Shown one piece after another: positions 1 through 7,471 of a stretch of DNA of 22,713 nt. Position 1 is the first letter of the stretch. The number at the start of each line of letters is the position of its first letter. The translations under genes and the position numbers were made by a program. The stretch is from a virus: positions 1-22,713 of the IMG/VR virus record IMGVR_UViG_3300007515_000040, one strand, 5' to 3'. Below the pieces are notes generated by a model, which had not been told where the DNA came from, did not search any database, and saw only the letters and a program-made list of their open reading frames with translations.

Positions 1-237
1 GGCAATCTTCCTTTCCCCCCGCCAACATTGCCCCCGGCAGTGAACTGGTTTGGTTTGGCGCGGCGCGGCGCGTGTGTCCTTTCAAGCCGGGGCGCGAGCG
101 GGGCGCGGGCGCGGGCGAGCGGGGCGCGGCGGGCCCGGAGCCGACGACGGGGGACCACGACCCCCCGCGTGTGTCGTGTATATATCCACCCCCCTCAAAA
201 TACTGGACACATTTTCAACTTGTGGTACCTTTTTGAA
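1..237. other. Non-coding leader with extreme G+C island
   Basis: No credible gene is seen here. Bases 61-170 contain only 17 A/T in 110 positions, about 85% G+C. This is far above the genes that follow. The stretch is low in complexity and rich in CpG. It then switches abruptly to a more AT-rich segment (about 176-237) that holds a TATATAT run near 178 and leads into the terminase gene. The open frame through it would encode an Arg/Gly/Ala-rich peptide typical of G+C-rich non-coding DNA. It could be a regulatory or packaging region, a genome-end region, or a chimeric assembly join. No clear promoter with matched -35 and -10 elements was found. Confidence 0.6.
94..129. repeat. Direct repeat, 15 bp, 21-bp period
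   Basis: The 15-mer GCGAGCGGGGCGCGG occurs at 94-108 and again, exactly, at 115-129, giving a 21-bp period. A separate 10-mer, CGCGTGTGTC, occurs at 69-78 and 166-175, flanking this pair. The function is unknown. In such biased sequence short repeats arise easily by chance. Confidence 0.6.
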
Positions 238-618
238 ATGGCTGACATATCCGTCAAGAAGAATTTGACTGGGGACACCTTGAAGATGTTCTTGGAGAAG
301 CTGTCGTTGGGGTTGAGTTTGACGGCGGCTTGTGGGGCTTGTGGAATATCACCGCGCAGGTTGGAGAGGCTTCGGAAGGAGAAGCCGAAGTTAAACGCGC
401 AGGTGATGGCGGCACAAGCTCAAGCTGAGGAGGCACTGGTGAGGAAGATAATGGAGAGTCGGGATGGGAAGTTGGCATTGGCTTTCCTGCAATCCCGCTT
501 CCCGCACTGGAGTCAGAAGACGGCAGCGAGTGGAGCGGCAGCTCCGAAAAGCACTATCTCACCAGAGTTGCTGTCGCAGTTGTCTTCGATTCCGGAGCGC
601 GTTAAGCAGCGCAATTAG
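238..618 (+). CDS. terS: Terminase small subunit (probable)
   Basis: A 126-residue protein, probably the DNA-recognition subunit of the packaging motor, which selects phage DNA and hands it to the large subunit. The reading frame is open further upstream, but that part is Arg/Gly/Ala-rich low-complexity sequence encoded by the G+C island, so ATG 238 is preferred. The N-terminal part looks like a helix-turn-helix: SLTAACGACGISPRRLERL at about residues 27-45 has the AA..AGIS..T/R pattern of many small terminases. A charged helical middle follows, rich in Ala, Gln and Glu, and a Ser/Pro-rich C-terminus. The position just ahead of the large terminase supports the call. No strong Shine-Dalgarno sequence precedes the ATG. 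The family call rests on the HTH pattern and gene order, not on a database match. Confidence 0.72.
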   Translation: MADISVKKNLTGDTLKMFLEKLSLGLSLTAACGACGISPRRLERLRKEKPKLNAQVMAAQAQAEEALVRKIMESRDGKLALAFLQSRFPHWSQKTAASGAAAPKSTISPELLSQLSSIPERVKQRN

Positions 619-836
619 TGAAGACGGTCATTCACGTCAACCAGCACATCATCAAGGCCAATCGGAAAAACGGGAGTAATGATCCTGTTTTGACGGTCAA
701 GACCTATAAGACGAATGTCTACGCGCACTCGGTTAAGATTGACGGGCCGAGCTGTGTGGTGTATCGACCTGATAAACCGCTGAGTTGCGGGGCGCACGTT
801 TGGATTGAGACGCAGGGCGAAGTGAGCTGTGAGTGA
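618..836 (+). CDS. Conserved small phage protein of unknown function
   Basis: A 72-residue protein starting at GTG 618, which overlaps the last base of the small-terminase stop (TAGTG). It lies exactly between the two terminase genes and overlaps the large-terminase start by 8 nt, so it is translationally embedded in the packaging operon. The sequence begins MKTVIHVNQHIIKANRKNG and contains VYRPDKPLSCGAHVWIET. From memory, similar small proteins sit beside terminases in environmental phages. The pattern of short beta-like stretches suggests a small globular domain. Cys residues occur near the middle and at the C-terminus, but not as a clear zinc-binding set. No function can be assigned; a role in packaging is only an inference from position. 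Confidence 0.8.
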   Translation: MKTVIHVNQHIIKANRKNGSNDPVLTVKTYKTNVYAHSVKIDGPSCVVYRPDKPLSCGAHVWIETQGEVSCE

Positions 837-2421
837 CAAGGAGAAGAAGTTGAAGCTGCTGAAGAAGCAGCCCAAGATAAAGCGAACTGGCCCCAAGCCT
901 AAAGCCGGGAAGTTCGATGTGGTTTTGCCGACCAAGAAGGTTAAGAAAGCTCCTGCACCTTCCCTGATCCTTTCCCCAAGTGAGAAGAAGTCCAGAGCTG
1001 CGCTTGAGCGGATTGCGAAGGATCACGATGCGCTTGAGGAGGCGAGTCTGCTTGAGAACTTTCCCAAGACGTTTTTGCAGATGGATGCCTATGATTGGCA
1101 GCGGAAAGTGTTGACGGACTTGAATGAGAAGGAGAGTCGCGTTGCCTTAAAGGCTGCGAACGGAAGCGGCAAGACGAGTGTGGTTGCGGCGAGTTCGATC
1201 CTGTGGCACATGGTCAGGTTCCCTGACAGTCTGGTTGTGACGACTGCGGGTGTCTGGCGTCAGGTCGAGGGGCAGCTCTGGCCGACACTCAGAAAGTTTG
1301 TTGGGGGTTTGGGTCAGGGATGGAGGATCACGAGTAACGAGTTGCACTATGCGAATGGGTCTAGGGCGATTGGGTTTAGCACGAACGATCCCGGCAAGTT
1401 CGAGGGTTGGCACAGGCAGGGGCCGACAGAGAATCTGTTGATGATTGTTGATGAGGCGAAGACCGTCCCAGATTCCATCTTCACAGCCATAGCCAGATGT
1501 CAGCCCAGTCGATTGCTGGTGATGTCGAGTCCGGGGGCTGCGGCTGGGGAGTTCTATGAGTCGTTTACCAAGAAGCGCAAGTTTTGGAAGTGCCATACTG
1601 TTACGGCTTATGACTGTCCACATTTGACGAAGGAATGGATTGAGTCTCAGATAGAGTTGTACGGTGAGAATAGTCCGTTGGTGCGGTCAATGATTTACGG
1701 TGAGTTCGTTGATGACAGTGCGGACGGGTTGGTCTTGAACCTGAAGAGTTTGGAGGAGTGTTTGCAGAACCCGCCTGAGCTGGAGTTGGGGATGCGTGTT
1801 GCCTTCATAGACTTCGCTGCTGGCGGTGATGAATGTGTGTTTGCGATGCGGCAGGGCAACAAGGTAATGGACATGGTTTGCTGGCGGGAAAAGAACACGA
1901 ACACAACTATAGGCAAAATAATTTCACTTATTAAAAAACATGGCTTGACTCAGGACGAGATTTATGCTGATGAAGGGGGACTGGGTTTGCCATTGTGCGA
2001 TGCTTTGATGGATGCGGGGTATGACATACACAGGGTTAACTTCGGGGCGAAGCCGTTTGATGACCGCTACGCGAACCGGAGTGCGGAGATGTGGCACACG
2101 GCTGCAAGGGCTGTTGAGAAGCGTGAGATAATTTTACCGGATGACCAGATGCTTCACCAGCAGATGGTGACAAGGCGAGCTGAGGTTAGCCGGACGGGGA
2201 AGTTAGGGTTGGAGAGGAAGGACTCTATGCGAGCGAGGGGTTTGGATAGTCCCGACAGGGCGGACGCGGTAATGGGTTGTATTGCTTGTGGCGGCGGAAT
2301 TGGGGGAAGCTGGGAGCATTTCAACGCCATTACCCGTCCTTCGCTTGAGGATATTATGGACGATGCCGAGAGGAATTTTGAGCAGGACTCGATGCCGCAG
2401 GGGATGTTCATGGGATATTAG
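829..2421 (+). CDS. terL: Terminase large subunit (packaging ATPase/nuclease)
   Basis: A 530-residue motor protein that drives DNA into the prohead by ATP hydrolysis and cuts the concatemer. The first 60 or so residues are Lys-rich and probably flexible. The ATPase domain shows a Walker A motif ANGSGKTS at about 110-117 and a Walker B motif LLMIVDEA at about 203-210. The RNase H-like nuclease domain shows three acidic sites: D328 in AFIDFA, D381 in IYADEGG, and an Asp in the SPDRADAVMG motif (about 474-483), typical of the family. Length is normal for a large terminase and the protein looks intact. GTG 829 overlaps the preceding gene by 8 nt and gives the full Lys-rich N-terminus. It is followed one base later by the zinc-ribbon-like gene. 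Confidence 0.96.
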   Translation: MSDKEKKLKLLKKQPKIKRTGPKPKAGKFDVVLPTKKVKKAPAPSLILSPSEKKSRAALERIAKDHDALEEASLLENFPKTFLQMDAYDWQRKVLTDLNEKESRVALKAANGSGKTSVVAASSILWHMVRFPDSLVVTTAGVWRQVEGQLWPTLRKFVGGLGQGWRITSNELHYANGSRAIGFSTNDPGKFEGWHRQGPTENLLMIVDEAKTVPDSIFTAIARCQPSRLLVMSSPGAAAGEFYESFTKKRKFWKCHTVTAYDCPHLTKEWIESQIELYGENSPLVRSMIYGEFVDDSADGLVLNLKSLEECLQNPPELELGMRVAFIDFAAGGDECVFAMRQGNKVMDMVCWREKNTNTTIGKIISLIKKHGLTQDEIYADEGGLGLPLCDALMDAGYDIHRVNFGAKPFDDRYANRSAEMWHTAARAVEKREIILPDDQMLHQQMVTRRAEVSRTGKLGLERKDSMRARGLDSPDRADAVMGCIACGGGIGGSWEHFNAITRPSLEDIMDDAERNFEQDSMPQGMFMGY

Positions 2422-2422
2422 G

Positions 2423-2659
2423 ATGATGGTTGCAATAGCCAAATCAAGTATCGGCCCAACTGATTCACGGTTGGCGGATTGTTCTGTATGCGACGAACTT
2501 GGTCACACCGTAGCTGAAGATCGGGCGACTGGCGGCGTCTATTGTAATGACTGCATTAGTGATGCCCTGCGTGCGGAGATGATAATGCGGATAGCTTGGA
2601 TGGGTATGGGTGTTCGGCATCCTTACCCGACAGAGTTCGCGGATTGGGAGGATAGGTAA
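2423..2659 (+). CDS. Small protein with two CxxC motifs (zinc-ribbon-like)
   Basis: A 78-residue protein beginning one base after the terminase stop, with ATG 2423 or the adjacent ATG 2426 as start. The frame is open further upstream, but that would overlap terminase heavily. Four cysteines are arranged as CSVC (C20, C23) and CNDC (C41, C44), the spacing expected for a small zinc ribbon. The C-terminal half is a Met-rich probable helix followed by an aromatic, acidic tail ending EFADWEDR. It lies between terminase and a run of tiny basic proteins, one base ahead of the next ATG. No specific family is recognised. A structural zinc site is an inference from the cysteine pattern, and DNA or protein binding is possible. 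Confidence 0.72.
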   Translation: MMVAIAKSSIGPTDSRLADCSVCDELGHTVAEDRATGGVYCNDCISDALRAEMIMRIAWMGMGVRHPYPTEFADWEDR

Positions 2660-2660
2660 G

Positions 2661-2795
2661 ATGGCAAAGAAAGTTAAACAACCCAAAGCCAAGGCGGGAG
2701 AAGTCACGCCACAAGGATTTACTGTGCCGACCAAGGAAGACTTGAAAGCGGGGAAAGTTGCCCCGCGAGGTCGTAATCGTGGAAGAGGCAGGTAA
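2661..2795 (+). CDS. Tiny basic protein of unknown function (44 aa)
   Basis: A 44-residue Lys/Arg-rich protein. ATG 2661 lies one base after the preceding stop. The GGGAGGATAGG stretch just ahead (about 2646-2656) could serve as ribosome binding site. The frame is open from 2610, but the start inside the previous gene is not favoured. The N-terminus MAKKVKQPKAKAG is strongly basic, the middle (EVTPQGFTVPTKEDL) is the only balanced part, and the C-terminus is an Arg/Gly tail (PRGRNRGRGR). Its stop overlaps the next start as TAATG. It is the first of three consecutive tiny basic proteins before the portal gene. A DNA- or RNA-binding role is plausible from charge alone. Confidence 0.65.
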   Translation: MAKKVKQPKAKAGEVTPQGFTVPTKEDLKAGKVAPRGRNRGRGR

Positions 2796-2962
2796 TGCCG
2801 TTTAAGAGTAAGAAGCAACGAAGGTGGATGCACGCTAACAAGCCAGCAATGGCAAAGAAATGGGAACAGGAAACAACTAAAGGAAAAACCAATGGCAGCA
2901 AAAAAACAAGGATACAAGGCAAGACAGGACGACTCACTCGGAGCAAGGCGCGGAGCGCGTAA
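2795..2962 (+). CDS. Small basic conserved phage protein (MPFKSKKQRRWMHANKP type)
   Basis: A 55-residue protein starting at ATG 2795, which shares its A with the previous stop (TAATG). Its N-terminus, MPFKSKKQRRWMHANKP, resembles from memory a very common short phage protein found near terminase and portal genes; its function is unknown. There are 18 Lys/Arg against 2 acidic residues in 55, and two Trp in the N-terminal half. The 3' end overlaps the next gene by 71 nt in another frame. Its position in the head-assembly cluster hints at a structural or DNA-associated role, but nothing in the sequence proves it. Confidence 0.75.
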   Translation: MPFKSKKQRRWMHANKPAMAKKWEQETTKGKTNGSKKTRIQGKTGRLTRSKARSA

Positions 2963-3056
2963 GAGTCTCAAGCGTAAAGTTACCAAGGCTGGACGCCGCA
3001 AGATGGCATCTGCGCCACGCAAGGCTGCGGGTGGTAAGAAGTATGGATTAAAATGA
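2892..3056 (+). CDS. Small very basic conserved phage protein (MAAKKQGYKARQDDSLG type)
   Basis: A 54-residue protein starting at ATG 2892 inside the previous gene (71-nt out-of-frame overlap) and ending in an ATGA overlap with the portal start. The N-terminus MAAKKQGYKARQDDSLGARRG resembles, from memory, a recurrent short phage protein that often follows the MPFKSKKQRRW type, so the overlap pair is probably genuine. It has 20 Lys/Arg and only 2 acidic residues in 54. The C-terminus (RKAAGGKKYGLK) looks histone-tail-like in composition. Function is unknown; nucleic-acid binding is an inference from charge. Confidence 0.75.
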   Translation: MAAKKQGYKARQDDSLGARRGARKSLKRKVTKAGRRKMASAPRKAAGGKKYGLK

Positions 3057-4969
3057 GCGAAGAGCTTTATACAGAGGTACTGGACGACATCAGGTCGCGC
3101 TCCCAGTGGGAGACGCGGCAGGGACTTTGGTATCAGATGCGTAACAACGGTTTGCGTCGTAAGCACAAGCCGTGGCCGAACGCTGCTGATACCCACTTCC
3201 CCCTCATAGACACAACCATCAATAAGCTGAAGCCGGGGTTCTTTCAGCAAGCGATGGGTCTTGAGGTGTTGGCCACGTTCGTGCCGATGAGATCGCAGCT
3301 CGCAGGTTTCACGACAGCGGCTGAACAGTGGTTCAGCTATAAGCTGCATGAGAAGAGCAACTACGCACCGGAAGTAATGAGCTGGATCGACCATATGTTG
3401 ATGGGTGGTCGGGGAGTGATGAAGGTGTTTTGGAACCCGGACAAGAAGCGGGTTGAGTTTCAGGCGGTTGACCCGATGTATGTCATTGTTCCGCCTTGGA
3501 CGAAAGGCATGGATAGTGCCGACAGGTTTACACACGTTTTGCCCATGAGCCTCGCCGCCTATAAGCGAGCTGGAATTTATAAGGACTCGAAGAAGATTAC
3601 TGACCAGATTCGGGGTGGGATGTCTGAGGACGAAGGTATCAGTAATGATCTCCGCAACAAGCGCGAGATACGCGAGGGCTTGACGTTTAGTCCTGACAAG
3701 GATCAGGTAATTGTCTGGGAAGTTTATAACCGGAGAGAGAAGGACGGGAAATGGGAGGTTGAAACCTTCTCACCCCAAGCCCCGGACATCAAGTTGCGGG
3801 ATACGATGGAGGTTCCTTACGATCATGGCCAACCCCCGTTTGTTTCGTGTGAGTACGAGATCACTGATGGCGGTTGGTACAGCCCCCGTGGCGTGTGCGA
3901 GATGCTCGGAGCTTTCGAGGCCAGCTTGAACAAGGTTTGGAATGAGCGGATGGACTGCGGAACGCTCTTCAATCAGCCACTCTTCAGGGCTGAACGGGAT
4001 TTGCCCAACTCAGTTAACCTGCGGATGAAGCCCGGACAGATTCTGCCCTTCGGCATTGCGCCTGTCACGATGCCTCAGCCGCCTGTGGACTTTGACAAGG
4101 AGTTGCAGTTAACACAGTCAGTTGCGGAGAACCGTGTTACGGTTCCTGATTATGGAATCAATCAGGCTGGAGGTTCAAGTGACCGCCGGACGGCCACCGA
4201 GATTGAGTCCATAAATGCCCAAGCCCAGCAGAATATGGATTTAAGGTTGCGACTTTTCCGTCAGGCATTGGGGAGCTTATACCGTCAGGCATGGGAGCTT
4301 CTGGTTCAGTTTGATGGAGAGGATTTGCAGTACCGATTCCTTGAGGACAGCTTGATGGTTGATCCGGTTGCGTTACATGACGAGTACCAGATTGAACCGC
4401 GTGGCGGCATGGACATGATTAGCAAGGCGATGTTGCTGAACAAGGCGGTGCAGAGGAAGCAGTTGTTTGCGGGAAGCCCGTGGATCAATCAGGTTGAGCT
4501 GGACAAGAGCATTCTTGAGTTGGAAGACCCGTCACTGATTCCGAGGCTGGTGCAAGACCCGAACGAGAAGGAGGGCAACGAGGTTGCTGACGAGAAGAAA
4601 CTGATCCCGGCACTGTTGATTGGGGAGATGATTCCGCTTCAGGGCGGTCAGGATTATCGGGTAAGGATCGGGGTGCTGATGCAGTTCCTTGAGAAGGCCA
4701 GACAGAGCGGTATGCAGATTCCGCCTCAAGGCCAGCAAGCCATTAGCTCCAGACTGGGCGAACTCCTAAATGCCTACGAGGAACTGGACACCAACAACGC
4801 GAGAGCATTGCGGAAGGATGTCGAGGAGTATCTTGTGCAGCTTGGTTTCATGCCGAGTAAAGAGGAACAGGGCCAGATGGAGATTCAAGCAATGACCGGA
4901 CAAGTTCCGCAACCCGAAGCTCAAGCGATTGAGGAGACGGAAGCGGTTGCCATGCAGGGAGACTACTGA
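3053..4969 (+). CDS. Portal protein
   Basis: A 638-residue protein, the likely dodecameric portal at the special head vertex through which DNA enters and leaves. It follows terminase and precedes scaffold and capsid, which is the standard portal position. The N-terminal part contains PWPNAADTHFPLIDTTINKLKP, a pattern seen in podovirus portals where target residues precede a long helix. The wing/clip regions are mixed alpha/beta. Residues about 365-425 (NRVTVPDYGINQAGGSS followed by TATEIESINAQAQQNMDLRL) match the conserved helix-rich portion of portals. The C-terminal 120 residues are acidic and Gln-rich, perhaps a barrel or scaffold-contact region. The start ATG 3053 overlaps the upstream stop (ATGA), and its own stop overlaps the next gene (TGATG). 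No truncation is seen. Confidence 0.9.
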   Translation: MSEELYTEVLDDIRSRSQWETRQGLWYQMRNNGLRRKHKPWPNAADTHFPLIDTTINKLKPGFFQQAMGLEVLATFVPMRSQLAGFTTAAEQWFSYKLHEKSNYAPEVMSWIDHMLMGGRGVMKVFWNPDKKRVEFQAVDPMYVIVPPWTKGMDSADRFTHVLPMSLAAYKRAGIYKDSKKITDQIRGGMSEDEGISNDLRNKREIREGLTFSPDKDQVIVWEVYNRREKDGKWEVETFSPQAPDIKLRDTMEVPYDHGQPPFVSCEYEITDGGWYSPRGVCEMLGAFEASLNKVWNERMDCGTLFNQPLFRAERDLPNSVNLRMKPGQILPFGIAPVTMPQPPVDFDKELQLTQSVAENRVTVPDYGINQAGGSSDRRTATEIESINAQAQQNMDLRLRLFRQALGSLYRQAWELLVQFDGEDLQYRFLEDSLMVDPVALHDEYQIEPRGGMDMISKAMLLNKAVQRKQLFAGSPWINQVELDKSILELEDPSLIPRLVQDPNEKEGNEVADEKKLIPALLIGEMIPLQGGQDYRVRIGVLMQFLEKARQSGMQIPPQGQQAISSRLGELLNAYEELDTNNARALRKDVEEYLVQLGFMPSKEEQGQMEIQAMTGQVPQPEAQAIEETEAVAMQGDY

Positions 4970-5304
4970 TGAGATTTTTTAAGTTTATTCGCATTGCTTG
5001 GCGTCTATCTAGTAACCTTCCGTGGGTAGAAGACCCCGGCTGGGAGGTGTCGGACGCAAATGCGTTGAGGCAATTCCTGTCAGGAACGGCGGGAACGAAG
5101 CTCAGGGCCATACTTTTGAACATGGTTTTACGGCAAAACTCCCACGTAGTTATGCAGTGCGATAAAAAGAACTTGCAAATAGAGGCTGGATATGCCAATG
5201 GGATGAGAACGACAGTGCATACACTTGAGGCTCTGGCGAAGGATGTTGAGCCAATTGAAGAATTTACAACGGACGCATTTGATGTCGAGCGTTCGTTGAG
5301 TTAA
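4969..5304 (+). CDS. Hypothetical protein between portal and scaffold
   Basis: A 111-residue protein starting at ATG 4969 in a TGATG overlap with the portal stop, so it is translationally coupled. The N-terminus MRFFKFIRIAWRLSS is basic and aromatic and could be an amphipathic helix. It is followed by SDANALRQFLSGTAGTKLRAILLNMVL, predicted helical, and an acidic C-terminal tail (EPIEEFTTDAFDVE). No membrane segment is long enough to be convincing. I do not recognise a family by name, though small proteins of this size commonly sit between portal and scaffold in marine podoviruses. A 74-nt gap with a hairpin separates it from the scaffold gene. A role in head assembly is inferred from position only. 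Confidence 0.75.
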   Translation: MRFFKFIRIAWRLSSNLPWVEDPGWEVSDANALRQFLSGTAGTKLRAILLNMVLRQNSHVVMQCDKKNLQIEAGYANGMRTTVHTLEALAKDVEPIEEFTTDAFDVERSLS

Positions 5305-5320
5305 GACATCACAGCACGGT

Positions 5321-5343
5321 CTGCCCCATGAATGCGGGGGCAG
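5321..5343 (+). promoter_or_regulatory. RNA hairpin upstream of scaffold gene
   Basis: CTGCCCC (5321-5327) pairs perfectly with GGGGCAG (5337-5343) around a 9-nt loop. It sits in the 74-nt gap between the gene ending at 5304 and the scaffold start at 5379. No T-run follows, so it is not a typical intrinsic terminator. It may be a processing or mRNA-stability element. Confidence 0.5.
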
Positions 5344-5365
5344 GACGAGGACAGCATTCAAAGAT

Positions 5366-5372
5366 AAAGGAG
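5366..5372 (+). promoter_or_regulatory. Ribosome binding site deciding the scaffold start
   Basis: AAAGGAG lies 6 nt ahead of ATG 5379. An in-frame ATG at 5328 lies inside the hairpin loop and lacks such a site, so 5379 is chosen as start. Confidence 0.75.
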
Positions 5373-5378
5373 TGTTTG

Positions 5379-6317
5379 ATGGCAGAGGAAACTGGCGAAG
5401 TAACCGCCGACCAACTGTTGGCCGCTGCACAGGAGTATGATTCTTCTGTTGAAGCGGGGGAACAACCGGAAGTAGAGATGCTTCCAGAACCCGAACCGGA
5501 AACGGAGGAGACTCCACCGGAGTCGCAACAGGAGGAAGTCGAGGAATCGCCTCCTCCGGATCAAGACACTCAGAACAGTAGTTCATTGAAAGAGGCGCAG
5601 CCTGAAGAGGTTGCCGACGAGAAGAAGCAGAGCAAGTATGCCAAGAATCAGGCTCGCTTGAACAAGACTTGGGCCGATGTAAATGCGGACAAGGAACAGC
5701 TCAAGGAAGCCACGGCTCAGTTGCAGAAACAGGCTGAGGAGTTGGAAATCCAACGCCAGCAGTTGGCTGCACAGAGCGGGTATCGGGATGATAAAGGGTT
5801 TACTGCCGAGGATTATGAGGATGCGGCTGTTAGGCTTGACAATGAAGGAGACACTGGATTGGCGGAAGACGCCCGTGAAAAAGCTAGAGAGCTTAAAGCG
5901 GCGAGCGAACAAGCCAAGATAGACTCATTCAAGGCCGAGCGGGACAAGGCATGGGAAGCAAAGCGTCAGGAACTGATGAAGAACAACCCGGACTTGACAG
6001 ACAACAGCAAGCCCATAACCAAGAAGGCAATGTCTCTGCTACAGCAATTCCCGTCACTGACCTCCGGCCCGGACGGGTTGGAACTGTCAGTACAGATGGC
6101 GAAGCTGGCCTTGGAGTCGGACAACTCAAAGGAGTCTGCTGCCAAGTTCAATGAGTTACAGCAAAAATACAATAAACTGGAAAAGAAAACGTCAGTACAA
6201 GGCGGATTCACAGCAGAGAAACTGGATGGAGCAAGAAGTTTCGAGGATATGAGCGATGCGGAGCAGGAGAAATATCTGTTACGTGCAGCGATGGAACTCG
6301 ACGGAGAGCTTCTCTAG
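5379..6317 (+). CDS. Capsid scaffolding protein (probable)
   Basis: A 312-residue acidic, helical protein directly ahead of the capsid gene, the usual place for a scaffold that templates the prohead and then leaves. The N-terminal 20 residues may form a helix. Residues about 22-80 are a disordered Glu/Pro-rich stretch (PEPEPETEETPPE). Two coiled-coil-like segments follow, at about 85-132 (Gln/Glu/Lys heptads) and about 150-205, where FTAEDYEDAA and GLAEDAREKARELKA resemble scaffold sequences of podoviruses. The C-terminal 60 residues (QKYNKLEKKT, then FEDMSDAEQEKYLLRA) may contact capsid subunits. The start is set by a good AAAGGAG site. No protease domain is seen, so this is a plain scaffold rather than a protease fusion. 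Confidence 0.82.
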   Translation: MAEETGEVTADQLLAAAQEYDSSVEAGEQPEVEMLPEPEPETEETPPESQQEEVEESPPPDQDTQNSSSLKEAQPEEVADEKKQSKYAKNQARLNKTWADVNADKEQLKEATAQLQKQAEELEIQRQQLAAQSGYRDDKGFTAEDYEDAAVRLDNEGDTGLAEDAREKARELKAASEQAKIDSFKAERDKAWEAKRQELMKNNPDLTDNSKPITKKAMSLLQQFPSLTSGPDGLELSVQMAKLALESDNSKESAAKFNELQQKYNKLEKKTSVQGGFTAEKLDGARSFEDMSDAEQEKYLLRAAMELDGELL

Positions 6318-6359
6318 TTCAGGTGTGAGTTGGTCGTGGTGTTGGCGGAAAGGTAAATT

Positions 6360-7424
6360 ATGGCACTGAATACCACTACCTCATTATCTGGCCAGTATCA
6401 GAATTATTTCAGTAAGAAATTACTGTCCTATGCTGTACAAGCACTGGTACTCGACCAGTTTGCCCAGAAGGCTCCACTTCCTGCGAAGTCGGGTCACAAG
6501 GCAATATCAATGTTTCGGTTTGATGCACCGTCCACCAGCTCGATAGAGACTCTATCGACTGAGGGAACAGGGCCAACCGGGACACGTTCAATCAGCCTCA
6601 CGAAGATCAGCAAAGACCTGATCCAGCGGGGGCAAGTAATCAAGTTGACGGACGTTCTGAATGCAACGGATTTATTTAATTCATTGCAGCAGAGCATCAA
6701 GATCAACGGGCAGGATGCTGCTCTTGACATGGATACGCAAACCCGCAACACGATCGTTGGATCGAATGTTGCCGGAACTGCGAAGGAGAACGGGGACGGC
6801 TCCGCACTGGACAACAGCGATACGCTCACTGAGATGTACGCTGATGGCGGGACGGACTACTCCACCTTTGACGCAGTAACTGATGCGACATCCATCATGG
6901 CCGCTTCATCCATCCTCGACGCTGTGACAAAGCTCAAGGTTAACCGCGCACAACCCGTCAAGGGCGGAATGTACGTGGCTGCTACGAGTCCACAGGTGTT
7001 GAGCGATATTATGAAGGTCAACGAGTGGTTGAACGCTGCACAGTACAGCAACGTGGACGAACTTTACAAAGGTGAAGTTGGTTCGTTGTATGGCGCAAAA
7101 TTCATCCTTCACACGAACGGATGGAGTTCGGTTTACTCGTCTGATGACGATGACCGCTTTGCGTTCTCGACAGGCGGCACAGGAACACGCGCTGCGGGTG
7201 CCAACATCCGCGCAACTGTATTCCTCGGCGAGCAAGCCTATGGAGTTCCTGAGTTGAGCAGCCAGTCTCCGTTTAGCCCGAAGGTGATTATCACTGATTC
7301 GGCTGACAAGACTGATCCGCTTAATCAGCTAACCACTGCTGGGTTCAAAACTTTTTGGACTACGCTGCGGTTGAACTGCAACTACTACGTTGTAATGCGT
7401 AGCAAAACTGACTCAACCGCCTAA
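6360..7424 (+). CDS. Major capsid protein, N4-gp56-like family
   Basis: A 354-residue protein, the likely main shell subunit with an HK97-type fold. The N-terminal region resembles the N4-gp56 major-capsid family: TTSLSGQYQNYFSKKLLSYA, then LVLDQFAQKAPLPAKSGHKAISMFRFD, then an extended arm region with SIETLSTEGTGPTG. A central helix region contains DAALDMDTQTRNTIVG. The C-terminal half has the typical GGMYVAATSPQVLSDIM and GEVGSLYGAKFILHTN segments. The start at ATG 6360 follows a GGAAAGG site. It lies 42 nt after scaffold and is followed by a 110-nt gap with a strong hairpin, so it may be expressed or processed as a unit with scaffold. The family call is from remembered motifs. Confidence 0.92.
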   Translation: MALNTTTSLSGQYQNYFSKKLLSYAVQALVLDQFAQKAPLPAKSGHKAISMFRFDAPSTSSIETLSTEGTGPTGTRSISLTKISKDLIQRGQVIKLTDVLNATDLFNSLQQSIKINGQDAALDMDTQTRNTIVGSNVAGTAKENGDGSALDNSDTLTEMYADGGTDYSTFDAVTDATSIMAASSILDAVTKLKVNRAQPVKGGMYVAATSPQVLSDIMKVNEWLNAAQYSNVDELYKGEVGSLYGAKFILHTNGWSSVYSSDDDDRFAFSTGGTGTRAAGANIRATVFLGEQAYGVPELSSQSPFSPKVIITDSADKTDPLNQLTTAGFKTFWTTLRLNCNYYVVMRSKTDSTA

Positions 7425-7471
7425 AGGTTGAACAAGTTATGAAGCCTAAAGGCGGAGTAACCCTTATTATA

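Noticed and set aside
28-237. Upstream extension of the small terminase frame
   Set aside because: It would add 70 Arg/Gly/Ala-rich residues encoded by the G+C island; homologous small terminases start near the HTH region.
2465-3535. Long antisense open frame (356 codons) opposite the small basic genes and portal start
   Set aside because: It runs opposite at least five better-supported genes, has Arg/Leu/Pro/His-rich composition typical of reverse-strand shadows, and has no recognisable domain.
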